NCBI GenBank assembly: GCA_025060415.1
Contig: JANXBT010000001.1
Location: 1 to 36,312 of the forward strand
Origin: Candidatus Bipolaricaulota bacterium
GTDB lineage: Bacteria > Bipolaricaulota > Bipolaricaulia > Bipolaricaulales > Bipolaricaulaceae
Direction of reading: 5' to 3'
Length of the DNA: 36,312 nt
The notes under the pieces were generated by a model that made no database searches, was not told the origin of the DNA, and was given only the letters and a program-made list of their open reading frames with translations. A program made the position numbers and the translations under genes. Each line of letters starts with the position of its first letter. Positions within the stretch are counted from its first letter, which is position 1. Of the stretch, positions 25,690 to 33,107 are shown piece by piece.

Positions 25690-26733
25690 ATGGATCTGGT
25701 GGAGAAGCTGCAGCGGCTTTCGGACGCGTTCGGCGTGGCTGGGTTTGAGGACGAGGTCCGCGACGTGATCCTGGGGATGGTCGCCCCCTACGTGGACGGC
25801 TGGGAGGTGGATCCCCTGGGGAACCTCATCTGCTGGCGGGGGGAGGGCACGCCCGTCATGCTGGACGCCCACATGGACGAGGTGGGGTTCATGGTGCGCT
25901 GGATCGAGAAGGACGGGTTCCTGCGCCTCACCGCCCTGGGGAGCTGGGACGAGCGCATCCTCCTTGGGCACCGCGTGGTGATCCGCACCCGTAGCGGGGA
26001 GAAAAGGCTCGGCGTGATCGGGGTCACCCCGCCCCATATCCTCTCCGAAAGCGAGCGGCAGAAGGTCGTGCCCCTGGAGGAGCTCTTCGTGGACGTGGGC
26101 GCGCGCAGCCGGGAGGAGGCGTGGAGCCTGGGCTTCCGGATCGGCGATCCCGCCACCCTCCATTACCCCTTCGCCTTCATCCGCGAAGGCTACGTGACCG
26201 GCAAGGCCTTCGACGACCGGGCCGGGTGCCTGGTGGCCATCGAGGCCCTGCGCCGCACCGCGGAGGAGCGGCTTCCTTATAAGCTTGTGGTGAACTTTGC
26301 GGTGTGCGAGGAAGGGGGGCTGCGGGGGGCGCGGGCCGCGGCCTACCGGATCGCCCCCAAACTGGCCTTGGCCCTGGAGGGCACCATCGGCGCGGACATG
26401 CCCGGGGTGCCCGAGGCCAAACAGCCCGTGCGCCTGGGCCAAGGGCCGGCCATCACCCTGGCGGACCGCTCCATCACCGTGAACCCCAAGCTCGTGCGGT
26501 TCCTGGAGCGCGTGGCCGAGGAGGAGGGGATCCCCTACCAATACAAGCTGCCGGCGTACGGCTCCACCGACGCGGGACCCATCCACCTCGAGCGGGGCGG
26601 GACCCTGGCCGGCGTGGTCTCCGTCCCCTGCCGCTACATCCACTCGCCCGTGTCCACCCTCCTCCTTTCGGACCTTGAGGCCACGATCCAGCTGGTGGTG
26701 GGGTTCTTGCGGCGGGCCCACGAGCTCCTATGA
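25690..26733 (+). CDS. M42 family metallo-aminopeptidase (TET/FrvX-like)
   Basis: A 347-residue cytosolic aminopeptidase of family M42; its members form tetrahedral dodecamers that trim peptides. Metal and catalytic residues by position are His61 (LDAHMDEVG), Asp176 (FDDRAG), Glu207 and Glu208 (CEEGG), Glu230 (ALEGT) and His318 (YIHSP). All are kept; Glu at 230 where some members have Asp is normal for TET. ATG 25690 follows AGGAGGAAT, a clear ribosome site; no earlier start fits. Cotranscribed with the acylphosphatase gene, which overlaps by ATGA. Substrate preference (acidic, basic or hydrophobic residues) cannot be read here. Confidence 0.92.
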   Translation: MDLVEKLQRLSDAFGVAGFEDEVRDVILGMVAPYVDGWEVDPLGNLICWRGEGTPVMLDAHMDEVGFMVRWIEKDGFLRLTALGSWDERILLGHRVVIRTRSGEKRLGVIGVTPPHILSESERQKVVPLEELFVDVGARSREEAWSLGFRIGDPATLHYPFAFIREGYVTGKAFDDRAGCLVAIEALRRTAEERLPYKLVVNFAVCEEGGLRGARAAAYRIAPKLALALEGTIGADMPGVPEAKQPVRLGQGPAITLADRSITVNPKLVRFLERVAEEEGIPYQYKLPAYGSTDAGPIHLERGGTLAGVVSVPCRYIHSPVSTLLLSDLEATIQLVVGFLRRAHELL

Positions 26734-26999
26734 AGCGGGTGCACCTTTTTGTTTCGGGACGGGTGCAGGGGGTGTTCTTCCGCGCCCACACCCGGGATTT
26801 GGCCCAGCGGCTGGGCCTCACGGGCTTTGTGCGGAACCTGCCCGACGGCCGGGTGGAGGTGGTGGCGGAGGGGCCGGAGGAGAAGCTTCAGGAGTTGGTC
26901 GCCTTTTGCCATCGGGGGCCGCCCCTGGCCCACGTGACCGGGGTGGAGGTCCGCTGGGAAGAGCCCACCGGCGAATTCCGCGGCTTCTCCGTGCGCTAG
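26730..26999 (+). CDS. acyP: Acylphosphatase
   Basis: An 89-residue acylphosphatase that hydrolyses carboxyl-phosphate bonds. The catalytic residues are Arg18 in GRVQGVFFRAHT and Asn36 in GFVRNLPDGRVEV, both in the family context. ATG 26730 overlaps the M42 stop. The TAG stop overlaps, on the palindrome CTAG (26996-26999), the stop of the cohesin lipoprotein gene on the other strand. Confidence 0.95.
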   Translation: MKRVHLFVSGRVQGVFFRAHTRDLAQRLGLTGFVRNLPDGRVEVVAEGPEEKLQELVAFCHRGPPLAHVTGVEVRWEEPTGEFRGFSVR

Positions 27000-27505
27000 G
27001 GGCGGCGCGCGGAGTACAGCGGCGCCCCACCCAGACGGATCGCGTACCCGGAAAGCCCTTGATGGGCCGCGTCGATCAGCTGGGCGTCCCTAGGGGAAAG
27101 GGTCCACCGGGGATCCCCGGCCCGGAGGCGCACCCCGCGCAGCCCCGCTACCGCGCCCGCAGTCCGGCCCCCGCCGGGGTGGAGCGCGATGAATTTGGCC
27201 TGGCCCCGCACGTTGTCCACACAAAAGCACAGGACCACAAAACCGTTTTTCCCAACGACGTCCCGGAGCTCCAACACGTTCGGGTCGTACCCCAGGGCCA
27301 GCACGGCCACCCCGGCCACCCCCGGCTCCGGAAAGCCCAGGACCTCCACGGGGATCTCCACCTCTTGCCCCACCCCGCCCACCAAGGGCCCCAGCCCGAG
27401 CGCGGGCCCCTCGAGCACCGGCGCGCGCACGAAAAAGCAGCCGCCCAGGAGGATCAGGCTCCCGGCCGCCAGCCCCACGGCCGCCCCAACCCGTGCCCAC
27501 CTCAT
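26996..27505 (-). CDS. Lipoprotein with one cohesin-like domain
   Basis: A 169-residue predicted lipoprotein. The n-region MRWARVGAAVGLAAG is followed by a lipobox LGGC (Cys at about residue 23), so lipid anchoring to a membrane is expected. The rest is a single cohesin-like beta-sandwich with GGVGQEVEIPVEVLG, GVAVLALGYDPNVLELRDV and VRGQAKFIALHPGG, which fit the dockerin-binding cohesin fold (IPV, G-AG, YDPNVLEL). The adjacent gene upstream ends in a dockerin, and the two overlap by ATGA (27502-27505), with GGGAGGG five bases before ATG. A direct partnership is therefore likely, though binding is inferred. The stop lies in the palindrome CTAG shared with acylphosphatase. Confidence 0.82.
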   Translation of the reverse strand: MRWARVGAAVGLAAGSLILLGGCFFVRAPVLEGPALGLGPLVGGVGQEVEIPVEVLGFPEPGVAGVAVLALGYDPNVLELRDVVGKNGFVVLCFCVDNVRGQAKFIALHPGGGRTAGAVAGLRGVRLRAGDPRWTLSPRDAQLIDAAHQGLSGYAIRLGGAPLYSARRP

Positions 27506-29604
27506 CCACACCCTCCCAAAATCCACCGGCAGAGGAGCTCCACGTCCCTCAGGTCCACGTCGCCATCGGCGTCCACGTCCGCCCGCTCCCGCTGCTCAGG
27601 GGGCAGCTCCACGAGGCCCAACGCCGCCTGATAGGCAAGGCGCAGGTCCACAAGGTCAATGCGCCCATCCCCGTTCACGTCGCCCCTGGCCGGGGCGATG
27701 GTGGCCACGGTGCGGTCCGTGGCCGTATACCCTTGGCTATCCCTCGCCTGCACCCCTAAAGTGTAGGTCCCCGGGGCGAACCAGGTCCATGTGACCTCGG
27801 CGCCGCTGGCGTCGTCGTATTCCCCATCCTGGTCGAGGTCCCAGGCGAAGGCGTAGGGCGAGAAGCCCCCGGAAGCCGTGGCCCGCAGGGTCACCGGGAT
27901 CCCCACCACCCCCCTGTAGGGGCCGCCCGCGCTTACGGAGAGCCCAGGCTGCCCTGTGCCGGAGAGGGAGACCTCGGTTAGGGGGCTGGCTGGATCGTCC
28001 GAGGGGATCAGGAGCGTGGCCGTTTTGTCCCCCGCGGATACGGGCCTGAACACCACCTGAAGCGTGCGCGCCTCGCCAACGGGGATGGTGGCGCCCGAAA
28101 CGTGGTCGTTGCGGATCTGGAACTCGGCGGCATGGGCTCCCGCCAACGCGACGGTGCCCACCGCGAGGGGAGCGGAACCCACGTTGCGCACCGTCACCAG
28201 GAGCGGCGCACTCTCTTGCCCCACAAGGACCACGCCGAAATCGTGGGAAAGGGGCGTGACGGAAACTTGGGGGGCCGCGCCCGTGCCGCTCAGGGACACC
28301 GAGGCCACGGGGGTCTGGGGATCGTCCGAGGGGATGCGCAGGGTGGCGGTCTTTGCGCCTACGCTTACGGGGCGAAACACGACCTCCAGCGTCCGGGATC
28401 CCCCAGGCGGGATGGTGGCCCCAGAGACAGCGTCGTTGCGCACGAGGAATTCGGCGGCGTGGGGGCCAGTCAGGCTCACCGTGCCCACGGAAAGGGGAGC
28501 CGTGCCCACATTGCGCACGGTCACCGTAAGGGGTGCGCTTTCCTGGCCCACTCGGACTGCGCCGAAGTCGTGGGCGAGGGGGGAAACCGCGATCTGTGGG
28601 GCCACGCCCGTGCCGCTCAGGGACACCGAGGCCACGGGGGTCTGGGGGTCGTTCGAGGGGATGCGCAGGGTGGCGGTTTTTGCGCCCGCGCTTGCGGGGC
28701 GAAACACGACCTCCAGCGTCCGGGATCCCCCAGGCGGGATGGTGGCCCCAGAGACGGCGTCGTTGCGTACGAGGAATTCGGCGGCGTGGGGGCCGGTCAG
28801 GCTCACCGTGCCCACGGAAAGGCTGGCGCAGCCGGTGTTGCTTACGGTGACGCTGAGCGCGGCTTCCTGTCCGACCGGCACGTTCCCGAACTCAAGGGCG
28901 GTGGGGGAGACGGAGATCCGCGGCGTTGGGCGCAAACTTGCAATCCAAGACGCGTTTTCTCCCGAGTTCCCCGCTCCGGGCGTGGACAGGGGCGTCCCAT
29001 CGACCTCATACCCCAAGACCCAGTGGGCGGAATCGTTAATTTTGTCTAAGCCGGACCGCACGAAAGCGGCCGCCCGGCGGGCGGGCACCTCCTTCAAGTG
29101 AGGGGTTTGCCCGGAGCTATTTCCATAGGATAGGCCGTCCACCACCCTGCCCGCAGCGTCCTCCAGCACAACCCAATCCCCCGTATTGGCCAGCCCATCC
29201 CATCGGGCTCCACCGGCGAAATAAAGAGCATGGTTGTGGGGCAAGACCACAAGGAAGTCGGAAAAATCCGTATCCGGATAGGGAGGGAAGTGGGCGGGCA
29301 GGTTCACCGTATCCCCCGCGTTGTAGATCACGATGAGGGTCCCGGCCGGCACCGCTTGCCAAACCGGATGGCTCGCGAAGACGACCCAAACCCCTCCCAT
29401 AGCATTTCCTTGGTAATCCTTGAGCCTCCAGCCGCGGAGGTCCACGGTGGAACAGGAGCCGCTGCCCACAACAAGGAGCTCCACCCATTCGCCATTGCCA
29501 CCCTTGCCTTGGCCGAACTCGTTGATGACCACCAGGAGGGTTTCGCTGGCCAACGACGAAAGGACAAGGCCCACCAGGACGGCCCCACAAAGAACGCGGC
29601 TCAT
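27502..29604 (-). CDS. Secreted LTD + three Ig-like (ASH-type) + PKD + dockerin protein
   Basis: About 700 residues, exported (signal MSRVLCGAVLVGLVLSSLAS). Domains in order: lamin-tail-like domain (about 22-215; INEFGQGKGGNGEWVEL, VDLRGWRLKDYQG, AGTLIVIYNAGD); three ASPM/SPD-2/Hydin-type Ig repeats (about 230-555; ALEFGNVPVGQEAALSVTV, with LEVVFRP and SDDPQTPVASVSLSGTG); a PKD-like domain (about 560-640; GGPYRGVVG, WDLDQDGEYDD); and a C-terminal type I dockerin (about 643-700). The dockerin has two calcium loops, DVNGDGRIDLVD and DVDADGDVDLRD. Positions 10-11 of the loops are Leu-Val and Leu-Arg, not Ser-Thr as in C. thermocellum. ATG 29604 follows a TACAAT box by 11 bases. The last bases overlap the cohesin gene. 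Probably a surface adhesin or scaffold held by the cohesin lipoprotein. Confidence 0.9.
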   Translation of the reverse strand: MSRVLCGAVLVGLVLSSLASETLLVVINEFGQGKGGNGEWVELLVVGSGSCSTVDLRGWRLKDYQGNAMGGVWVVFASHPVWQAVPAGTLIVIYNAGDTVNLPAHFPPYPDTDFSDFLVVLPHNHALYFAGGARWDGLANTGDWVVLEDAAGRVVDGLSYGNSSGQTPHLKEVPARRAAAFVRSGLDKINDSAHWVLGYEVDGTPLSTPGAGNSGENASWIASLRPTPRISVSPTALEFGNVPVGQEAALSVTVSNTGCASLSVGTVSLTGPHAAEFLVRNDAVSGATIPPGGSRTLEVVFRPASAGAKTATLRIPSNDPQTPVASVSLSGTGVAPQIAVSPLAHDFGAVRVGQESAPLTVTVRNVGTAPLSVGTVSLTGPHAAEFLVRNDAVSGATIPPGGSRTLEVVFRPVSVGAKTATLRIPSDDPQTPVASVSLSGTGAAPQVSVTPLSHDFGVVLVGQESAPLLVTVRNVGSAPLAVGTVALAGAHAAEFQIRNDHVSGATIPVGEARTLQVVFRPVSAGDKTATLLIPSDDPASPLTEVSLSGTGQPGLSVSAGGPYRGVVGIPVTLRATASGGFSPYAFAWDLDQDGEYDDASGAEVTWTWFAPGTYTLGVQARDSQGYTATDRTVATIAPARGDVNGDGRIDLVDLRLAYQAALGLVELPPEQRERADVDADGDVDLRDVELLCRWILGGCG
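28281..28495 (-). repeat. Intragenic direct repeat, copy nearer the dockerin end
   Basis: About 215 bases, matching 28608-28822 with about nine differences (roughly 96% identical), offset 327 bases (109 codons). It lies in the second Ig-like repeat of the LTD/dockerin protein. Recent duplication or gene conversion is likely. Confidence 0.85.
28608..28822 (-). repeat. Intragenic direct repeat, copy nearer the LTD end
   Basis: Partner of 28281-28495; lies in the first Ig-like repeat. The third Ig-like repeat (towards the PKD domain) is related but clearly more diverged. Confidence 0.85.
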
Positions 29605-29615
29605 AGGGCCTTCGT

Positions 29616-29621
29616 ATTGTA
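29616..29621 (-). promoter_or_regulatory. -10 box (TACAAT) of the LTD/dockerin gene
   Basis: TACAAT on the minus strand, 11 bases before ATG 29604. No good -35 is visible (a TTCCAC lies 17 bases upstream). The predicted leader is about five bases. Confidence 0.5.
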
Positions 29622-29669
29622 CGAACCCCCGGCTTGTGGTGGAAACGGATGGAAAAGGGAGCCAAGACC

Positions 29670-29697
29670 AAAACAAAGGCCCCGCGCACGCGGGGCC
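29670..29697 (-). terminator. Terminator of the trxB / acyl-CoA synthetase / LTD run
   Basis: On the minus strand, GGCCCCGCG / CGCGGGGCC form a tight stem and are followed by TTTGTTTT. It separates the small LTD gene from the promoter of the LTD/dockerin gene. Confidence 0.85.
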
Positions 29698-29719
29698 TCA
29701 ATCCCGATGCCGCCCCTTT

Positions 29720-30400
29720 CTAGGGCCTCCGGGGGGCGCGCAAAAGCTCCAGCCAGCGCGCGTTCTCCTCCGAATTGGGGGCGCCCGGCGTGGACGAACC
29801 CGGCCCGTCCGGCCCTACCCGCCAGTTCTTCGGATCCCCAAGGCCCTCCAGGCCGGCCCCCACGTACCCGGCCGCCTGCCCACGCCCCGCCTCGCCCAGC
29901 TGCAGCGCCTGCCCGCTTTTGTCCCCATAGCACAGCCCAAAGACCTCGTTCCCCTCAGCATCCACAAGGACCAAGCAGTCCCCAGCGTTCCCAAAACCGC
30001 CCCACTGGACGAGGACGAAGAGGTCCCCGGCGCGTCCCGGCAAAACCAAGACGAAGTCCGCAGGATCAAGGTCGTCCTTGGGGAAATGCTCCGGAAGGTT
30101 GGGCCGATCCTCCGCGTTGTAGATGACGATGAGGGTTCCCGCGGGCACCGCCGCCCAGAGCGCGTGCTCGGCGAACTTCAGCCACACGCCGCCGCGGCCC
30201 TGCCCCTGCAGGTCCCGCAGGACCCAGCCCCGCAGGTCCACGGTGGTTCCCGGCCCGGCGCCCAGCACCAGAAGCTCCACCCACTCCCCGTAGCCTGCCC
30301 GGCCCTGGCCGAACTCGTGGACCACCACCCGCGGGGCCGCCCCGACCGCAACCCCGGCCAAGAGGACTCCCGCCAGCCAAAGCCCCACCACACGGCGCAT
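29720..30400 (-). CDS. Secreted lamin-tail-domain protein
   Basis: A 226-residue exported protein (signal MRRVVGLWLAGVLLAGVAVG) that is mostly one LTD-like domain. It shares VVHEFGQGRAGYGEWVELL, TVDLRGWVLRDLQG, AGTLIVIYNAEDRPNLPEHFP and the tail STPGAPNSEEN with the N-terminal domain of the next gene, so they are paralogues. It lacks Ig, PKD and dockerin parts. LTD domains occur in secreted bacterial proteins linked to the envelope or nucleases; no nuclease motif is seen here. AAAGGAGGTGA lies six bases before ATG 30400. It starts 34 bases after the acyl-CoA synthetase and may be cotranscribed with it. Confidence 0.8.
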   Translation of the reverse strand: MRRVVGLWLAGVLLAGVAVGAAPRVVVHEFGQGRAGYGEWVELLVLGAGPGTTVDLRGWVLRDLQGQGRGGVWLKFAEHALWAAVPAGTLIVIYNAEDRPNLPEHFPKDDLDPADFVLVLPGRAGDLFVLVQWGGFGNAGDCLVLVDAEGNEVFGLCYGDKSGQALQLGEAGRGQAAGYVGAGLEGLGDPKNWRVGPDGPGSSTPGAPNSEENARWLELLRAPRRP

Positions 30401-30434
30401 CGCCGCTCACCTCCTTTCCGTGCGCCCCGAGGCC

Positions 30435-32111
30435 TCAGCGGCGCACGGGACGGTTCACGTAAAGGTGGCGTTTGATCTCCTGCTTCGTGCTCTTTTGGAA
30501 GGGCTCCGCCACGACGAGGAGGGCCTCCTTGTCGCGCAGGCGCTTGAAGGGCGCCAGGTTCTGCTGGGCCTCCTTGATCTTCTCCCACAGGAAGTCCCGG
30601 GCCTGTTCCGCCGTGGTGATGCCCTGCTGGCGGAGGAGGTCCCAGTTGGGGTAGACCATGGCCGCCACCATGGGCTGGCCCCGGGAGGTGTCCTCGTACA
30701 CCAGGACCTCGGCCACCTCGGGGATGCGGGAGAACTCCCACTCCACCTCCTCGGGGTACACTTTTTTCCCGGACTCCAGCATGATCATGTTCTTTTTGCG
30801 GCCCACGAGGAAGAGGCGGCCCTCCCGGTCCAGGCGGCCCACGTCACCGGTGCGGAACCAGCCGTCCTCGGTGAACACCTCTTGGGTGCGGCGGGGGTTG
30901 CGGAAGTAGCCGAGCATCACGTTGGGGCCGCGGGCCAAGACCTCCCCAAACCCCTCGGCGTCCGGAAGGTCGATCTTGATCTGCACCCCGGGGAGGGGCT
31001 TGCCCACCGTGCCCGGCAGGTCGAAGGGCCCCGAAAGGGTCAGGACCGGCGCGGTCTCCGTGAGGCCGTAGCCCTCCAGGATGCCCAGGCCCATGCGGCG
31101 AAGAGCCCCCGCCACCTCGGGGTGAAGCGGCGCCCCACCGGAGATGAAAAACCGGAATTGCTCCCCCAAAAGCTTCTTCTTCACGAGCTTGCCCAAGAGC
31201 CGCGGGGCCAACCGGAACAAAAGGCGCTTGGCCAGGCTACTTTGGATGTTGTCGGAAAGCCGCCGCCAAAGGCCATGGTAGAGCTTGGGCACGCCGATCA
31301 GAATGGTCACCCCCACCTTCTGGGCGATGGGGATGAGGTTGCGGTAGTCGTCGGTGTAGGTGACGGAGGCCCCGACCCAAAGGGGCGCAAGAAAGCTCGC
31401 GGTGAGGCCGTAGATGTGGTACCAGGGGACGATGGTGAGGGCGCGATCCTCGGGGCCGACCTGGATCACCTTGAGCATGGCTTCGATGTTGGCGGTGATG
31501 TTGCGGTGGCAGAGCATGACCCCTTTGGCGTCGCCGGTGGTGCCGGAGGTGTACATGAGCACCGCCAGGTCCTCGGGATCCGGCTTGTATTCGGGGACCC
31601 GGCCCGCCTCGGGGAGGACGTCCCACAGGGAGAGGGCGCCCACGGCCTCCTCCAGGGCCACCACCTCCCGCAGGCCGGGCACCTCCTTGGCGAGGCCGGA
31701 AAGCTCGGCGTACCGCTCGGGCGCGCAGAAAAGGACGGCGGCCTCGGCCTCCGCTAGAAGGCGACGCACCTCGGCCACCTGGAGGCTAGCGTCCAGGGGC
31801 ATGGCCACCGCACCCAGCCGCTGGATGGCCACGAAGGCCACGGCCCAGCCCCGCGAGGGCTTGGAAAGGAGGGCCACGCGGTCCCCGGGCTCCACCCCCC
31901 GGGCCGCCAGCCAGGCCGCCAATCTCCCCCCCAGGTCCCAAAGTTCCCGATAGGTCGTCTCCTGGATGGTGAGGCGCCCCTCATGGGCGAGGGGGAGCCG
32001 CAGGGCCACGCGTTCGCCGTAGGTGCGCACCGCCCGGGCCAGGAACTCCGGGATGGTGGGGTAGCGCCTGCTCCGCACCTCCGTGGTCACGTAGTGCTTA
32101 GGGTTGCTCAT
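30435..32111 (-). CDS. AMP-dependent long-chain acyl-CoA synthetase (FadD-like)
   Basis: A 558-residue member of the adenylate-forming family that activates fatty acids to acyl-CoA through acyl-AMP. Key motifs are YTSGTTGDAKGVMLCHRN (AMP/ATP loop), PWYHIYGL, GYGLTETAPV, the Asp motif GWFRTGDVGRL, the hinge GRKKNMIMLESGKKV and the C-terminal catalytic Lys in KSTKQEIKRHLY. Substrate chain length cannot be set from sequence. ATG 32111 is chosen for GGAGGGATGGC upstream; the gene overlaps the end of trxB by 14 bases. The N-terminal SNPKHYVTTEVRSRRYPTIPEFL is normal for long-chain members. Confidence 0.92.
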   Translation of the reverse strand: MSNPKHYVTTEVRSRRYPTIPEFLARAVRTYGERVALRLPLAHEGRLTIQETTYRELWDLGGRLAAWLAARGVEPGDRVALLSKPSRGWAVAFVAIQRLGAVAMPLDASLQVAEVRRLLAEAEAAVLFCAPERYAELSGLAKEVPGLREVVALEEAVGALSLWDVLPEAGRVPEYKPDPEDLAVLMYTSGTTGDAKGVMLCHRNITANIEAMLKVIQVGPEDRALTIVPWYHIYGLTASFLAPLWVGASVTYTDDYRNLIPIAQKVGVTILIGVPKLYHGLWRRLSDNIQSSLAKRLLFRLAPRLLGKLVKKKLLGEQFRFFISGGAPLHPEVAGALRRMGLGILEGYGLTETAPVLTLSGPFDLPGTVGKPLPGVQIKIDLPDAEGFGEVLARGPNVMLGYFRNPRRTQEVFTEDGWFRTGDVGRLDREGRLFLVGRKKNMIMLESGKKVYPEEVEWEFSRIPEVAEVLVYEDTSRGQPMVAAMVYPNWDLLRQQGITTAEQARDFLWEKIKEAQQNLAPFKRLRDKEALLVVAEPFQKSTKQEIKRHLYVNRPVRR

Positions 32112-33060
32112 GCCATCCCTCCCCAAGCTTGAGGTAGTGCTCGGCGGCGAGGGCCGCCAGGGCCCCCTCGGCCGCGGCCACCACCGCCTGGGCCGCGCGC
32201 GTCCGGGGCTCCCGCACGTCGCCCGCGGCCAACACCCCGCGCGCCGAGGTCCGCATCCATGGGTCCGTCCGAATGTACCCGGCCTCCGTCAATTCCACCA
32301 CACCCCGCACCCAACCCGTGGCCGGCTCGTACCCGATCTTCACAAAAACCCCATCCACAGGGAACTCCCGCCGCGCCCCGCTGCCCAAATCCCGCAGGAC
32401 CACGCCCCGCACCCGCTCGTCCCCCACCACCTCCTCCACCACCACATTCCACAGGAACTCGATGCGGGGGTGGGCCAGGGCCCGCTCCCTTAAGGACGCC
32501 GCGGCCCGCACCGCCCGCGGGTCCTCCCGCGGATGCCGCACGGCGATGTACACCTTGCGGCACAGGTCCGCCAAAAACAGGGCCTCCACCAGGGCGGAGT
32601 CGCCTGCGCCCACCATCAGCACCTCCTTATCCCGAAAGAAAAAGCCGTCGCAGGTGGCGCAGTAGGACAGGCCCTTCCCCGTGAACTCCGCCGCGCCCTT
32701 GGCCGGAAGCTTGCGGGGGTGGGCGCCGGTGGCCACCACCACCGCCCGGCCCACCACCTCGCCCTTGCTGGTCCGCACGGCCCACCGGTCCCCGCGGGCC
32801 TCCAGCCCCAGGGCCTCCGCGAACAGGAAGCGGGCGCCCAGCCGCTCCGCCTGCCGATGGATGCGGGTCGTGAGCTCCAGCCCGGAGACCGGCTCGGGAA
32901 AGCCCGGGAAGTTCTCCACCAGCGGGGTCTCAAGGAGCTGGCCTCCGGGCATGGCTTTCTCCACCACGAGGGTGGCCAGGCCGGCCCGGCGGCCGTAAAT
33001 GGCGCAGGTGAGGCCCGCCGGCCCCGCACCCACCACCACTAGATCCCACCAATCCGCCAT
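32098..33060 (-). CDS. trxB: Thioredoxin reductase (FAD/NADPH, CxxC)
   Basis: A 320-residue low-molecular-weight thioredoxin reductase. Motifs are FAD site VVGAGPAGLTCAIYGRRAGL (9-28), redox pair Cys134-Ala-Thr-Cys137 (YCATCDG), NAD(P)H site MVGAGDSALVEALFLADL and the final FAD site GVLAAGDVRE. The NADPH-site segment VRHPREDPRA, in place of the common RRxxFRA, may alter coenzyme preference or the physiological partner; some TrxB-like flavoproteins use ferredoxin. ATG 33060 is preceded by TACAAT at 12 bases. It overlaps the acyl-CoA synthetase gene by 14 bases and is divergent from xseA. Confidence 0.93.
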   Translation of the reverse strand: MADWWDLVVVGAGPAGLTCAIYGRRAGLATLVVEKAMPGGQLLETPLVENFPGFPEPVSGLELTTRIHRQAERLGARFLFAEALGLEARGDRWAVRTSKGEVVGRAVVVATGAHPRKLPAKGAAEFTGKGLSYCATCDGFFFRDKEVLMVGAGDSALVEALFLADLCRKVYIAVRHPREDPRAVRAAASLRERALAHPRIEFLWNVVVEEVVGDERVRGVVLRDLGSGARREFPVDGVFVKIGYEPATGWVRGVVELTEAGYIRTDPWMRTSARGVLAAGDVREPRTRAAQAVVAAAEGALAALAAEHYLKLGEGWHEQP

Positions 33061-33061
33061 C

Positions 33062-33090
33062 TTGCGGCCCGCATTGTAGCGCGGTACGTT
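33062..33090 (+). promoter_or_regulatory. xseA promoter
   Basis: TTGCGG (33062-33067), 17-base spacer, TACGTT (33085-33090). Predicted start is near 33097; AAGGA precedes the ATG 33108. It interleaves with the trxB -10 box on the other strand. Confidence 0.6.
33073..33078 (-). promoter_or_regulatory. -10 box (TACAAT) of trxB
   Basis: TACAAT on the minus strand, 12 bases before ATG 33060, with TTGGCC 19 bases upstream as a possible -35. Predicted leader is about six bases. Confidence 0.55.
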
Positions 33091-33107
33091 ACCTTCCGGC
33101 CAAGGAC

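Noticed and set aside
28281-28822. CRISPR array or transposon ends
   Set aside because: The direct repeats are 215 bases with a protein-coding period of 109 codons and no spacers, so they are duplicated Ig-like domains.
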